The position numbers and the translations under genes are program-made. Below, one piece after another: positions 46,757-56,969 of a DNA stretch of 64,000 bases (positions are counted from its first letter, which is position 1; the number at the start of each line of letters is the position of its first letter). The notes beneath the pieces are model-generated. The model saw nothing but the letters and a program-made list of their open reading frames with translations. It was not told the origin of the DNA and made no database searches. The stretch comes from Comamonadaceae bacterium (lineage in GTDB: Bacteria > Pseudomonadota > Gammaproteobacteria > Burkholderiales > Burkholderiaceae_C): positions 1 through 64,000 of the forward strand of contig JAACZV010000019.1 of the NCBI GenBank assembly GCA_009996515.1, read 5' to 3'.

Positions 46757-47438
46757 AACTTCCAAAAAAAGGAGGCATCCAGGTTGCGGAACTGCATCCA
46801 CCACCCCCTGCTCCCATCCGCCGGGGCTTGCCCCGCAGGACGTCGCCGCTCCGCGCCATCCACCCCACCACCCCCAGTCTTCGCCGAGGCCGCGGGGCTG
46901 CTCCTGCCGCACCGCCGCATTCCGGCAGGTCGATGCTGGTAACGATCTCAATCGCCCGGAGGCGAAAACGGACTGGCGCCGAAATCCAAAATTGACAACG
47001 TTGTCTACGATAGACGAATCCAGGTCTCGAAGCAATGCCGAAGCAACTCGTTGTTTTCCCGCAGCCGCTGCCGCCTGCACCTGTGTCGCCCTCTCCAACA
47101 GCCGGCGCGGCGGGCGCCGTTCCGCGCCGTTCCGCGCCGTTCCGCGCCGTCCGTGGCGCGCGGACCGCGCCGTACTTGCGCAATGCCCGCTTCGCCAGGC
47201 TCGAAGACGCAGACCCCGGCCCGGCCAGGCTCGCGGGCGCCGAACGCCGACCCGGGCCAGGCATCCGCGCCCCCTTCCCGGCTCGCAGCACCCGGGGATG
47301 GCGGGCCGCTTGCGCCCTCGCGCGGGCCCGGCCGGGGACATGCCGGCACCTGGATGTGGGCCGTTTCGCACCGCCTCCAGCAGCGCCCCGCCGGTCCGGC
47401 CCGCAGGCCCGCTTCGGCAAAGAAACTGCTAGAGTGAT
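46757..47438. other. Intergenic region without a credible gene, including a 10-bp tandem repeat
   Basis: Apart from operator 2 I see no gene here: open frames exist on both strands but have Arg/Ala/Pro-rich, frameshift-like composition and no ribosome-binding site. At 47111-47150 a 10-bp unit (TCCGCGCCGT) occurs three times exactly after a related CGGGCGCCGT unit. The rest is GC-rich and may be the remnant of a decayed gene or spacer brought in with the cluster. Confidence 0.5.
46994..47005. promoter_or_regulatory. LacI-family-type operator 2
   Basis: GACAACGTTGTC, a perfect 12-bp palindrome with central CG, within TTGACAACGTTGTCTA. It lies about 240 bp upstream of operator 1. TTGACA here could also be a -35 reading to the right. 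It may be an auxiliary operator or the site of a second regulator. Confidence 0.55.
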
Positions 47439-47439
47439 A

Positions 47440-47469
47440 TTGCGGTAACTCTGTTACCTCTCCTATAGC
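47440..47469 (+). promoter_or_regulatory. Putative ppc promoter with inverted repeat
   Basis: TTGCGG (47440-47445) and TATAGC (47464-47469) are spaced 18 bp. Between them lies a perfect inverted repeat GGTAAC-TCT-GTTACC (47444-47458), which could be an operator. The transcript would start about 16-18 nt before the ppc ATG. Confidence 0.5.
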
Positions 47470-47492
47470 AAATCCCTCTCGGACGACCCGCC

Positions 47493-50291
47493 ATGCCCGC
47501 ACGAGCCGCCCCCGCGCGCCAAGAGATCGCCAAGCAAGCCGACAAGAACCAGCCCTTGGTGGCCGACATCCGGCTGCTGGGTCGCATCCTCGGCGACGTC
47601 ATCCGTGAGCAGGAAGGGCGCGAGGCCTACGAGCTGGTGGAGCGCATCCGCCAGCTGTCGGTGGCCTACCGGCACAAGCACGACAAGGAGGCCGGCAAGC
47701 GCTTCGACAAGCTGCTGAAGAGCCTGTCCGGCGAACAGGCCGTCAGCGTCATCCGCGCCTTCAGCTACTTCTCGCACCTGGCCAACATCGCCGAGGACCG
47801 CCACCACATCCGCCGCCGCGACGTGCATGAGCGCGCCGGCAGCCTGCAGCCGGGCTCGCTGGCCTATTGCCTGGAGCATCTGCACGAGGCCGGCATCCGC
47901 CCCACCGAGATCGCCGCCGTGCTCAGGCGCGGCTTCATCTCGCCGGTGCTGACGGCCCATCCGACCGAGGTGCAGCGCAAGAGCATCCTGGACGCCGAGC
48001 GCGCCATCGCCGGCCTGCTGGAGGCGCGCGACCGCTGCGGCACCGAGCGCGAGCTGCGCGACACCGAAGGCCTGCTGCGCGCCCGCATCACCCAGCTCTG
48101 GCAGACGCGCATGCTGCGCTACTCCAAGCTGACGGTGGCCGACGAGATCGAGAACGCCCTCTCCTACTACCACTCGACCTTTCTGCGCCAGATCCCCAAG
48201 CTCTATGCCGAGCTGGAGGAGCACCTGCCGGGCGAGCACCTGCCCAGCTTCCTGCGCATGGGCCACTGGATAGGCGGCGACCGCGATGGCAACCCCAACG
48301 TCGGTGCCGCCACGCTGCAGCAGGCGATGAAGCGCCAGGCCGAGGTGGCGCTGCGCCACTACCTGACCGAGCTGCACGAACTGGGCGCCGAGCTGTCCAT
48401 CTCGCTGCGCCTGTCCGGCGTGACGCCGGACATGCAGCTGCTGGCCGAGCGCAGCCCCGACCAGAACGCCCATCGCCTGGACGAACCCTATCGGCGTGCC
48501 CTCACCGGCATGTACGCCCGGCTGGCCGCCACGCTGCACGAGCTGACCGGCACCGAGGCGCTGCGCCATGCCGTCGCCCCGCAGGATCCGTACCGATCGC
48601 CCGAGGAGCTGCTGGCCGACCTGCGCACCATCGAGGCCTCCCTCAAGGCCCACCATGCCGAGGCGCTGATCGCGCCGCGCCTGGCGCCGCTGATGCGTGC
48701 CGTGCAGGTGTTCGGCTTCCACCTCGCCACGCTGGACCTGCGCCAGAGCAGCGACCAGCATGAGGCGGTGCTGGCCGAGCTGCTGGCCGCGGCGCGCATC
48801 GAGGAGGACTACGCCGCCCTGGACGAAGCCGCCAAGCGCGCCCTGCTGCTGAAGCTGCTGAACGACGCCCGCCCGCTGCGCGTCATCGGCGCCCGCTACA
48901 CCGACAAGACCGTCGGCGAACTGGCCGTCTTCGAGGCCGCCCGTGAGGCGCTGGCCCGCTTCGGCCGCGAGGCGCTGCGCCACTACATCATCTCCCACAC
49001 CGAGTCGGTCAGCGACCTGCTGGAGGTGGCGCTGCTGCTGAAGGAGACCGGCCTGCTGCGCGGCACGCTGGATGGCTATGCGGCCAGCGACCTCATCATC
49101 GTGCCGCTGTTCGAGACCATAGGCGATCTGCGCGTCGCGCCGGACATCATGCGCGAGTTCTACGCGCTGCCCGGCGTGCGCGGCCTGGTGGACCGCTCGG
49201 GCGGCGAGCAGGACATCATGCTGGGCTACTCCGACAGCAACAAGGACGGCGGCATGTTCACGTCCTCCTGGGAGCTGTACCGCGCCGAGATCGCGCTGGT
49301 CGCGCTGTTCGACGAGCTGCGCCGCGCCGGGCCGCTGACGCTGCGCCTCTTCCACGGCCGCGGCGGCACCGTGGGCCGCGGCGGCGGCCCCAGCTACCAG
49401 GCCATCCTGGCCCAGCCCCCGGGCACCGTGAACGGCCAGATCCGCCTGACCGAGCAGGGCGAGGTCATCGCGTCCAAGTACGCCCACCCCGAGATCGGCC
49501 GGCGCAACCTGGAGACGCTGGTGGCCGCCACGCTGGAGGCCACGCTGCTGCACCCCACGCAGAGTGCGCCCAAGTCCTTTCTGCAGGCCGCGCAAGCGCT
49601 GTCGGACGCCAGCTTCGCGGCCTACCGCGGCCTGGTTTACGGCACGCCGGGCTTTGCCGACTACTTCTTCGCCAGCACGCCCATCCGCGAGATCGCCGAG
49701 CTCAACATCGGCTCGCGCCCGGCCTCGCGCAAGGCCACGCGCGCCATCGAGGATCTGCGCGCCATCCCCTGGGGCTTCTCCTGGGGCCAGGCCCGCGTCG
49801 CGCTGCCCGGCTGGTGCGGCTTCGGCTCGGGCGTGGAGGCCTTCCTGGGCGAGGAGCCGGCCCAGCGCGCCAAGAACCTGGCGCTGCTCAAGCGCATGCT
49901 CAAGGGCTGGCCCTTCTTCCGCGCCCTGCTGTCCAACCTCGACATGGTGCTGGCCAAGACCGACCTGACGCTGGCCGAGCGCTATGTGGAACTGGTGGAG
50001 GACAAGAAGCTGGGCAAGCGCATCTTCTCCGCCATCAAGGCCGAGTTCGAGCGCACCCGGGCCGCGCTGGCCCTGATCACCGGCGAGGACAAGCGCCTGG
50101 CGGCCAACCCCTCGCTGGCCCGCTCCATCGAGCACCGCTTCCCCTACATCGACCCGCTCAACCACCTGCAGGTGGAGCTGATGCGCCGCTACCGCCGCAC
50201 CCAGCCCGACGACCCGGCCATGGAGCGCGTGCAGCGCGGCATCCACCTGTCCATCAACGGCATCGCGGCGGGGCTGCGCAACACCGGCTGA
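47493..50291 (+). CDS. ppc: Phosphoenolpyruvate carboxylase
   Basis: Anaplerotic enzyme converting PEP and bicarbonate to oxaloacetate. The 932-aa protein includes the catalytic His motif [12 protein letters not shown], the LRQSSDQHE segment, [19 protein letters not shown], the glycine-rich loop [14 protein letters not shown] and the C-terminal signature with inhibitor-site Lys/Arg, ending in [12 protein letters not shown]. The first ATG is used; the N-terminus is moderately extended and Lys-rich. ppc is divergent from the halogenase cluster; in relatives it usually lies close to hemC (from memory). Confidence 0.98.
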   Translation: MPARAAPARQEIAKQADKNQPLVADIRLLGRILGDVIREQEGREAYELVERIRQLSVAYRHKHDKEAGKRFDKLLKSLSGEQAVSVIRAFSYFSHLANIAEDRHHIRRRDVHERAGSLQPGSLAYCLEHLHEAGIRPTEIAAVLRRGFISPVLTAHPTEVQRKSILDAERAIAGLLEARDRCGTERELRDTEGLLRARITQLWQTRMLRYSKLTVADEIENALSYYHSTFLRQIPKLYAELEEHLPGEHLPSFLRMGHWIGGDRDGNPNVGAATLQQAMKRQAEVALRHYLTELHELGAELSISLRLSGVTPDMQLLAERSPDQNAHRLDEPYRRALTGMYARLAATLHELTGTEALRHAVAPQDPYRSPEELLADLRTIEASLKAHHAEALIAPRLAPLMRAVQVFGFHLATLDLRQSSDQHEAVLAELLAAARIEEDYAALDEAAKRALLLKLLNDARPLRVIGARYTDKTVGELAVFEAAREALARFGREALRHYIISHTESVSDLLEVALLLKETGLLRGTLDGYAASDLIIVPLFETIGDLRVAPDIMREFYALPGVRGLVDRSGGEQDIMLGYSDSNKDGGMFTSSWELYRAEIALVALFDELRRAGPLTLRLFHGRGGTVGRGGGPSYQAILAQPPGTVNGQIRLTEQGEVIASKYAHPEIGRRNLETLVAATLEATLLHPTQSAPKSFLQAAQALSDASFAAYRGLVYGTPGFADYFFASTPIREIAELNIGSRPASRKATRAIEDLRAIPWGFSWGQARVALPGWCGFGSGVEAFLGEEPAQRAKNLALLKRMLKGWPFFRALLSNLDMVLAKTDLTLAERYVELVEDKKLGKRIFSAIKAEFERTRAALALITGEDKRLAANPSLARSIEHRFPYIDPLNHLQVELMRRYRRTQPDDPAMERVQRGIHLSINGIAAGLRNTG

Positions 50292-50296
50292 GCCGG

Positions 50297-51598
50297 TCAG
50301 CGGCCGGCCGCGGAGGCCGGCCGGGATGGCTCCAGCGCACTGCGGCCGGCTTTATGGCGCCAGCGGGCAGAGAGTTCGGCCTCGTCCAGGCCCGCATCGC
50401 GCAGGCCGTCGGCGGTGCGGCCCCACTCGCCGCGTTCGGCCAGATCGACCAGCATCGTCCGCATCGCCGGCAGATGGCCGCAAGGCGATGCCAGCGCCTC
50501 GTCAGGCAGCAACTGCGCCAGCATGCCGCTCTGGCTCCATTCGCTGACCGCCTCGTAACGGCGCGCCCTGCCCTCCCAAATAGGCCGCAGCCCCGACCGG
50601 GACGGCAGCACCACGCGGGCCACCGCCATCGCGAGCGCACGCTCGATCATGGTCTCCTGCGCCCACATCAAGTCGGCCACCACCGTGCAACGCGCCACCG
50701 ACTGCGGCTCGCGCACCCCGGCCCGACAGGCATCCAGCAGTGGCCGGTAGGCCGGCAGCGCCCAAGCCGAGTTGAGGCCGTTGAGCAGCTCCAGCTCCGC
50801 CTGCGATACCAGGCCCGGTGCCTGAACCAGCGGCAGCGTCATCAGCAGCGCCAGCGTCTCGCGCTGGTAGCTGCGCGAGTAGCGTGCCTCGCTGGCCGCA
50901 CGCTCCAGCGCATAGTCCCGCTGCGTATGGGCCCTGCCCGGCGCTCCCTGCATCAACGTCAACCAGGCCTGCAGATTGGCCGGCTCCAGGCGCGACCACT
51001 GGGACGCCTCGATCGGGGCACAACCCGCCTCCGAGCAGGGCCGCTGCAGCGCCAGCGCCGTCACCATCGGGTCGGTGCTGCGGCGTGCGCGTTCCTGCAG
51101 ACGGGACCGCGCCGGCGCGTCGGCCAGCACATAGTCCGCCAGCGCCAGGGAGCGCAGATCGCCGCGCTGCCGCAGCGCCTGCGCGAACCGCTGCCGGGCC
51201 TGCTCGCGCGCCTCCTCCAGCACCCGCTCGCCCAGCGTCTCGCGCTGCATCGCCATCTCCGCCGGTCCGATCCGCTCACCCCCAACCGGCAGCGCCTCTT
51301 TCTGCCGCTCCGCCGCCGCGCCGAAGCCGCACCAGTCGGCCTGCATGCGCTGCGCCAGCGCCTGTTCGGCGGGCGTGAAACGGCCGGCAACGGCCGCCAC
51401 CTGCGCAAATGGCGCCGCCGCCGCTGGCCGCCCGCCCGGGAAGCTCTCCCTCGCCGCTGAGGCGGGGGCGCTGGGCGCCGCTGCCGGGGCGACGGCCGCC
51501 GGGGCCTCGGGCCCGCCGCCCGGCGCCGCAAGCCAGGCCGCGCCCAGCAGCACCCCGGCGGCTATTGCCGCCCGCCTCATGCGCTGCCCGCCCGGCAT
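50297..51598 (-). CDS. Hypothetical exported protein, paralogue of the upstream gene product
   Basis: 433-aa protein of unknown function. It has an N-terminal hydrophobic segment (about 8-25, signal or anchor), an Ala/Pro-rich linker, then a helical domain beginning ADWCGFG (Cys90). It shares a pattern with the upstream protein: CGFG, then TDPMVTALALQRPCSE, two nearby Cys, WSRLEPANLQAWLTLM and ERAA. The start is 51598, 4 nt after the upstream stop; 51580 is an alternative. It is last gene of a LytS-LytR operon, so its expression probably responds to that system. No enzymatic motif was seen. Confidence 0.7.
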   Translation of the reverse strand: MPGGQRMRRAAIAAGVLLGAAWLAAPGGGPEAPAAVAPAAAPSAPASAARESFPGGRPAAAAPFAQVAAVAGRFTPAEQALAQRMQADWCGFGAAAERQKEALPVGGERIGPAEMAMQRETLGERVLEEAREQARQRFAQALRQRGDLRSLALADYVLADAPARSRLQERARRSTDPMVTALALQRPCSEAGCAPIEASQWSRLEPANLQAWLTLMQGAPGRAHTQRDYALERAASEARYSRSYQRETLALLMTLPLVQAPGLVSQAELELLNGLNSAWALPAYRPLLDACRAGVREPQSVARCTVVADLMWAQETMIERALAMAVARVVLPSRSGLRPIWEGRARRYEAVSEWSQSGMLAQLLPDEALASPCGHLPAMRTMLVDLAERGEWGRTADGLRDAGLDEAELSARWRHKAGRSALEPSRPASAAGR

Positions 51599-51602
51599 CG
51601 CT

Positions 51603-52823
51603 TCAGGGCGCCGCCGCGGCGCCGGGCCGCGAGGCGGACGCGGCCGGCAGCAGCGCCAACGCCATGGCCAGTTCGCCCTGGGCGGCCCGCTGCACCGAGA
51701 CATTGCTGATCCGGGTCATGGAGGCGCAATCCAGTCCGATGTCTCCGAACGCCCGGTCCTGCAGCGCGCTTTGCGCGGCCTTCAGCGTCGCGGCGTCATA
51801 GGCTTGCTGCGCGGGCGGTACGCCGGCACGCTCGGCCAGCGTCTGAGCCAGCGAGGCCTCCAACAAATCGCTCGCAGCGGCCAGCACCTGGCTCGCAACG
51901 GCGCGGCAATGCTGCCGCCTCTGCGGACGCTGCAGTTCGTCGCCGCTACAGGCCCTTGACAAGGCCAAGTAACCGACCTCCCACACGGCCGAGTCCATGC
52001 CGATGACCTTCAAGAGCCCATTTACCCGGTCGGCCGTATCGGTCACCAGATCCGCCAACGGGGCGACCTGTGCCTCCAGCAGGTTGCCGCCGCGGGACAG
52101 ATGGGGCCGTGCGGCGGCCTCGGCCAGGGCTGCATCCACCGCTGCGCGGTCGCCGCGCGCGTGGGCTTGCGCCAGCAGGCCCAGCCAGGGCCGCGCATCG
52201 CTGGGATCCAACGCGGCCCAGCGCTGCACGCTCAACCGAGCGCAGCTGGGGGCTGACGCCCGCGCCGCCGGTCCGCAGGCCTTCAAGGCCATCTGGTAGA
52301 CCATCGCATCGCTGCTGCGCTCGGCCAGTGCGGCGGCGCCCTCGGCATCGCCCATCAGCCACCGCGCCGCCACCTGCTGGCGCTCGCCGCCGGCCGCCAG
52401 GCGGGCGGCGATCTGCGCCAACCCGGCGTTGACGCGCCGCTCCAGCTCGGCCTCCCGGGCCTGCATCCAGGCCCGGGCACCGACCATGTCGGCCAGCCAG
52501 CTCTGCAGCAGGCCGACCGTCAGACGGCCGAAACCACAGACCTCCAGCCCCTCCGGCGGGATCCGCGCCATGACGGCGGCCGCGTCGGTGCCCGGGGCGG
52601 CCGTCGACGCGGCGGCCACGGCGACTGCCGGCGCATCCCCGGCCGCCGCCGTCACCAGAGGCGCCGCGCCCGGGGGTTCCGGCGCCCTGACCGCCGCCGC
52701 GTCATCCACAGCGGCACCGGCCAACCGCCAGTCCTGCCGCCACACGGCCGTCCCCAGCCCCAGCGCGGCCGCGCACAGCAGCAAGCCCACGCCCCAGCGC
52801 AGGCGCGCCGAAGCCCGCCTCAC
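51603..52823 (-). CDS. Hypothetical membrane-anchored protein in a LytS/LytR operon
   Basis: 406-aa protein of unknown function starting with GTG that overlaps the response-regulator stop (GTGA). It has one N-terminal membrane helix (about 10-28), an Ala/Pro-rich linker to about 85, then a helical domain with EVCGFGRL (Cys96), SDAMVYQMALKACGP, a second Cys in APSCARLS, and WAALDPSDARPWLGLLAQ. These match the downstream protein, so the two are paralogues. The tetratrico-like Ala/Leu spacing suggests a helical solenoid, without clear TPRs. The frame extending to 53717 is a shadow of the regulator gene. Confidence 0.7.
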   Translation of the reverse strand: MRRASARLRWGVGLLLCAAALGLGTAVWRQDWRLAGAAVDDAAAVRAPEPPGAAPLVTAAAGDAPAVAVAAASTAAPGTDAAAVMARIPPEGLEVCGFGRLTVGLLQSWLADMVGARAWMQAREAELERRVNAGLAQIAARLAAGGERQQVAARWLMGDAEGAAALAERSSDAMVYQMALKACGPAARASAPSCARLSVQRWAALDPSDARPWLGLLAQAHARGDRAAVDAALAEAAARPHLSRGGNLLEAQVAPLADLVTDTADRVNGLLKVIGMDSAVWEVGYLALSRACSGDELQRPQRRQHCRAVASQVLAAASDLLEASLAQTLAERAGVPPAQQAYDAATLKAAQSALQDRAFGDIGLDCASMTRISNVSVQRAAQGELAMALALLPAASASRPGAAAAP

Positions 52824-53653
52824 CGGGCCTGCCCGGCCAGCGCCTCGCGCACCGCCGCCACCTGGCGCCGGGACACGGACAACCATTCGTCCACATGCAC
52901 GATGCGCACGGCCCAGCTGTCCGCGGCCTCGCCGGCATCGCCGCCGTCGAGCTCGCCGAAGCCGGTGGGCGCATGGCGCTCCAGCTCGCGCACCGCCCAG
53001 CGCGCCACCAGCGCGTTGCGGTGCACGCGCAGAAAGCGCCCGCCCAGGCGCTGCTCGAGATCGGACAGCGCGCCGTCCATCACATGGGTCTCGCTGGCGG
53101 TGCGCAGCGTCAGGTATTTCAGCTCGGCCTTGAAGTACAGCACCTCGGCCAGCGGCACGCGCAGCAGGCGGCCGCGGTCGGTCAGCGTGATGAAGTCGGC
53201 AGGCTGGGGGGCGGCGGGGACGGCGGCGGGCGGCGCCGTCTGTGCCGCCGCACGCTCGACCAGGCGCTGGGCGGCCCGCGCCAGCGCCGCCTGCAGGCGC
53301 TCGCGGCGCACGGGCTTGGTCAGGTAGTCCAGTGCATCCAGCTCGAAGGCGCGCAGCGCATGCGCGGCATGGGCCGTGACGAAGATGAACAGCGGCGCCG
53401 GCAGGCCGGGCTGCACGGCCTGGCGCTGGACCAGGCCCTCGGCGAACTGCAGGCCGTCGGCGCCGGGCATCTGCACGTCCAGCAGCACCACATCGCAGCC
53501 ATGCTCGCGCAGCCAGGCCGCCGCCTGCGAGGCCGTGGCCGCCTCGGCGGCGACCTCGCAGCGCGGCTCGGCGATGGTTTCGACCAGGCCGCGCAGCCGC
53601 AGCCGGGCCAGGGGTTCGTCGTCGACGATGAGGACACGCAGTACAGGGCTCAT
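52820..53653 (-). CDS. LytTR-type response regulator (AlgR/LytR family)
   Basis: 277-aa DNA-binding response regulator. The receiver domain (1-120) has acidic Asp11/Asp12, phosphoacceptor Asp59 (LLDVQMPGADG) and Lys113 (YLTKPV). The C-terminal LytTR domain (about 155-275) has ITLTDRGRLLRVPLAEVLYFKAELKYL and FLRVHRNALVAR. An insertion around residues 235-250 is Gly/Asp-rich. The start overlaps the kinase stop (ATGA). Its cognate kinase is the gene immediately upstream; the two hypothetical exported proteins downstream are likely targets or partners. Confidence 0.92.
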   Translation of the reverse strand: MSPVLRVLIVDDEPLARLRLRGLVETIAEPRCEVAAEAATASQAAAWLREHGCDVVLLDVQMPGADGLQFAEGLVQRQAVQPGLPAPLFIFVTAHAAHALRAFELDALDYLTKPVRRERLQAALARAAQRLVERAAAQTAPPAAVPAAPQPADFITLTDRGRLLRVPLAEVLYFKAELKYLTLRTASETHVMDGALSDLEQRLGGRFLRVHRNALVARWAVRELERHAPTGFGELDGGDAGEAADSWAVRIVHVDEWLSVSRRQVAAVREALAGQAR

Positions 53654-54759
53654 GACGGCACGAGTATGCGCAATGAAAAGCGCCGTTCGGTGGATTCGAT
53701 GTCGAAACGTGCCGCAACGTCGTGCATCAGCCTCAGGCGCTGGCGCACATTGCGCAGCGCCAGCCCATGGCCGGCCGTGCGGGCCGGCGCGCCCACCGTG
53801 TTGGCGATGCGGATCTCCACCTCGGCGCCGCGCCGCAGCGTGCTGACCTCCAGCTCGCCGCCCGCGTCGTTGGGCTCGACGCCGTGGCGCACCGCGTTCT
53901 CCACCAGCGGCTGCAGCAGCAGCGGCGGCACGCGCGCGGTGCCGGCCTCGGGGTCCAGCTGCCAGACGATGCGCAGCCGCGGGCCGAAGCGGATCTGCTC
54001 GATGGCGAGGTAACGCCGCGCCAGCTCCACCTCCTCGGCCAGCGTGACCGACGCGCCGGCATCGGCCAGCGCGACGCGGAACAGCTCCGCCAGGTCCTCC
54101 AGCACGCTCTCGGCGCGGGCCGGGTCCACCTGCACCAGCGCGATGGCGCTGTTCAGCGTGTTGAACAGGAAATGCGGCCGGATGCGCGACTGCAGCTCGA
54201 CCAGCTGGGCCAGCGCATCGGCCGGGCGCTGGCTGTGCTCGCGCAGCTTGAGCCAGGCCAGCAGACCGGCCGCGCCACTGGCGCCACAGGCCGCGACGCT
54301 GAAGATGCGCCAGGCGCCGGGGAGCTCCTCGCTGGTCAGGCTCAGCAGGCCGAAGCCCAGCAGCGCGCCGAGAGCGCCCAGGCCCATCAGCGCCCCCCAT
54401 TGCGCCGGCTCGGGCAGGCGCGGCCACAGCCGCTTGGCCGCGCAGACGGCCAGCAGCCAGGACAGCACGGCGAACATGGTGACGACCGTGCCATTGGCCG
54501 TCAGTGCCAGCCATTGCTCGGCATCCCGGGCCACCAGCGCGCAGCCCAGGGCCAGCAGCAGCTGCACGCCCAGCACCGCGCGCAGCACCAGGCCCACATG
54601 GCAGACGTCGAAGGCGCGCGTCGGGTCCAGCAGCGGGGCCTGGCTCAGCTCGGGCGGTTCGGGCGATCCGCCGGGCGCCTGGCCCAGCCACTGGCTGAGC
54701 TGCAGGGACTCCTGCCAGTCGCTGTGTCGCGGTTCGGCGCTGCGCTTGAAGAAGAGCAT
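53650..54759 (-). CDS. LytS/AlgZ-type sensor histidine kinase
   Basis: 369-aa membrane kinase with four or five helices (about 52-172), no obvious periplasmic sensor domain, and a His_kinase-type dimerisation motif RIRPHFLFNTLNS with phosphorylated His196. The ATPase domain has the N-box LLLQPLVENAVRHGV and the G-box AGHGLALRNV. The start at 54759 (MLFFKRSAEPRH) is the first ATG consistent with the family; the longer frame to 55008 crosses the repeat and argH antisense. It pairs with the LytTR regulator. The argH-algZ-algR-hem order of Pseudomonas is echoed here. Confidence 0.9.
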   Translation of the reverse strand: MLFFKRSAEPRHSDWQESLQLSQWLGQAPGGSPEPPELSQAPLLDPTRAFDVCHVGLVLRAVLGVQLLLALGCALVARDAEQWLALTANGTVVTMFAVLSWLLAVCAAKRLWPRLPEPAQWGALMGLGALGALLGFGLLSLTSEELPGAWRIFSVAACGASGAAGLLAWLKLREHSQRPADALAQLVELQSRIRPHFLFNTLNSAIALVQVDPARAESVLEDLAELFRVALADAGASVTLAEEVELARRYLAIEQIRFGPRLRIVWQLDPEAGTARVPPLLLQPLVENAVRHGVEPNDAGGELEVSTLRRGAEVEIRIANTVGAPARTAGHGLALRNVRQRLRLMHDVAARFDIESTERRFSLRILVPS

Positions 54760-54800
54760 GGCTGTTGTCAGTTCCGAAATCACGGCATCCACGCCCCGCT

Positions 54801-54880
54801 TCGGGCTTGCGCCTGCCGGCTGAACCGGCGGACACAAGCCGCCCCGCGGGAGCGGCCAGGCTGCTGCCTGGACGAGGGGC
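54801..54880 (-). repeat. Divergent member of the gene-end repeat family, copy 5
   Basis: On the minus strand it begins GCCCCTCGTCC and has hairpin A CCAGGC-AGCA-GCCTGG and a CCCGCGGGGCGGC block. Hairpin B (54804-54840) has changed its outer stem to GGCTTG/CAAGCC, with loop TTCAG inside GCCGG/CCGGC. Unlike copies 1-4 it does not follow a stop codon; it lies between the divergent kinase and argH starts, in the kinase leader. Confidence 0.6.
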
Positions 54881-54931
54881 TCGATAATCCCGGCCGCGGC
54901 GCATTGTGCGCGCTGATTTCCCCGCTGCCCC

Positions 54932-56329
<1,398 letters not shown>

Positions 56330-56334
56330 ACAAG

Positions 56335-56473
56335 CCCCTCGCCCAACCTCGCGTCGCTGAACGCGCGCGAGTCCGGTCGGTCCCCCGAGGGGACGGCGAT
56401 GCTTGCCGGATCGACCGGCAAGCACATCGCCAGCGCGGGCCGGCTTGGGAGCGGCCCGGCGCTGGGCCCGCAG
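56335..56473 (+). repeat. Gene-end structured repeat, copy 4
   Basis: Plus orientation, beginning 5 nt after the argH stop with CCCCTCGCCC. Hairpin A is replaced by a CTCGCG...CGCGAG stem. The block TCCCCCGAGGGGACGGC leads to hairpin B (56395-56431): GGCGATG/CATCGCC base, CTTGCCGG/CCGGCAAG inner stem, ATCGA loop, CA bulge. The tail reads GGCCCGGCGCTGGGCCCGCA. It ends about 18 nt before the hemerythrin start. Confidence 0.75.
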
Positions 56474-56491
56474 ATTTCGTGGAGCACTGAC

Positions 56492-56965
56492 ATGAGCACC
56501 CTTGCCTGGACCGAATCGCTGGTCCTGAACCAACCCAAGCTGGACGACACGCACCAGGAGTTCGTCGAACTGCTGAACGCCTTCGGCGCCGCGCTGGACG
56601 CGGGTGCAGACGCCCTGCCCGCCTACCACGAGCTGCTGGCCCATACCGAGGCCCATTTTGCGATGGAGGAGGACTGGATGGCGCGCTGCGGCTTCGAGCC
56701 GCAGAACTGCCACGCCAGCCAGCATGCGATGGTGCTGCGCGTCATGCGCGAGGCGCTGCGCTACGCGACCGAGCTGAACGACCGCGAGCCGCTGAGCATC
56801 CTGCGCACGGAGCTGGCCCAGTGGTTCCCACAGCATGCCGAGATGATGGACGCGGCGCTGGTGTTCACGATGGAGCAGCGCGGCTTCGACCCGGTGACGG
56901 GCGAGTGCCGCGAAGCCGCCGAAGCCGGCAGCACCAGCTGCGGCTCCAGCAGTTGCGGGCATTGA
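56492..56965 (+). CDS. Bacteriohemerythrin
   Basis: 157-aa cytoplasmic non-heme di-iron oxygen-binding protein. The iron ligands of hemerythrin are present in order: LDDTHQEFVE, HTEAHFAMEEDWM, CHASQHAMV, and FPQHAEMMD (His and Asp). The start at 56492 (MSTLAWTES) follows GTGGAGC; the frame reading back to 56399 is translated repeat. It has an unusual C-terminal tail with two Cys and a final His (SCGSSSCGH), not part of the fold. Roles in the family include oxygen storage, sensing and delivery. Confidence 0.9.
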   Translation: MSTLAWTESLVLNQPKLDDTHQEFVELLNAFGAALDAGADALPAYHELLAHTEAHFAMEEDWMARCGFEPQNCHASQHAMVLRVMREALRYATELNDREPLSILRTELAQWFPQHAEMMDAALVFTMEQRGFDPVTGECREAAEAGSTSCGSSSCGH

Positions 56966-56969
56966 GCGT

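Noticed and set aside
47005-47502. Small open frames on both strands between the halogenase cluster and ppc
   Set aside because: Arg/Pro/Ala-rich low-complexity translations, no ribosome-binding site, and they cross a 10-bp tandem repeat.
51603-53717. 704-codon frame joining the response regulator region with the first hypothetical protein
   Set aside because: The upstream part is an Arg-rich shadow of the LytTR gene; a GTG at 52823 overlapping the regulator stop gives a sensible membrane-anchored protein.
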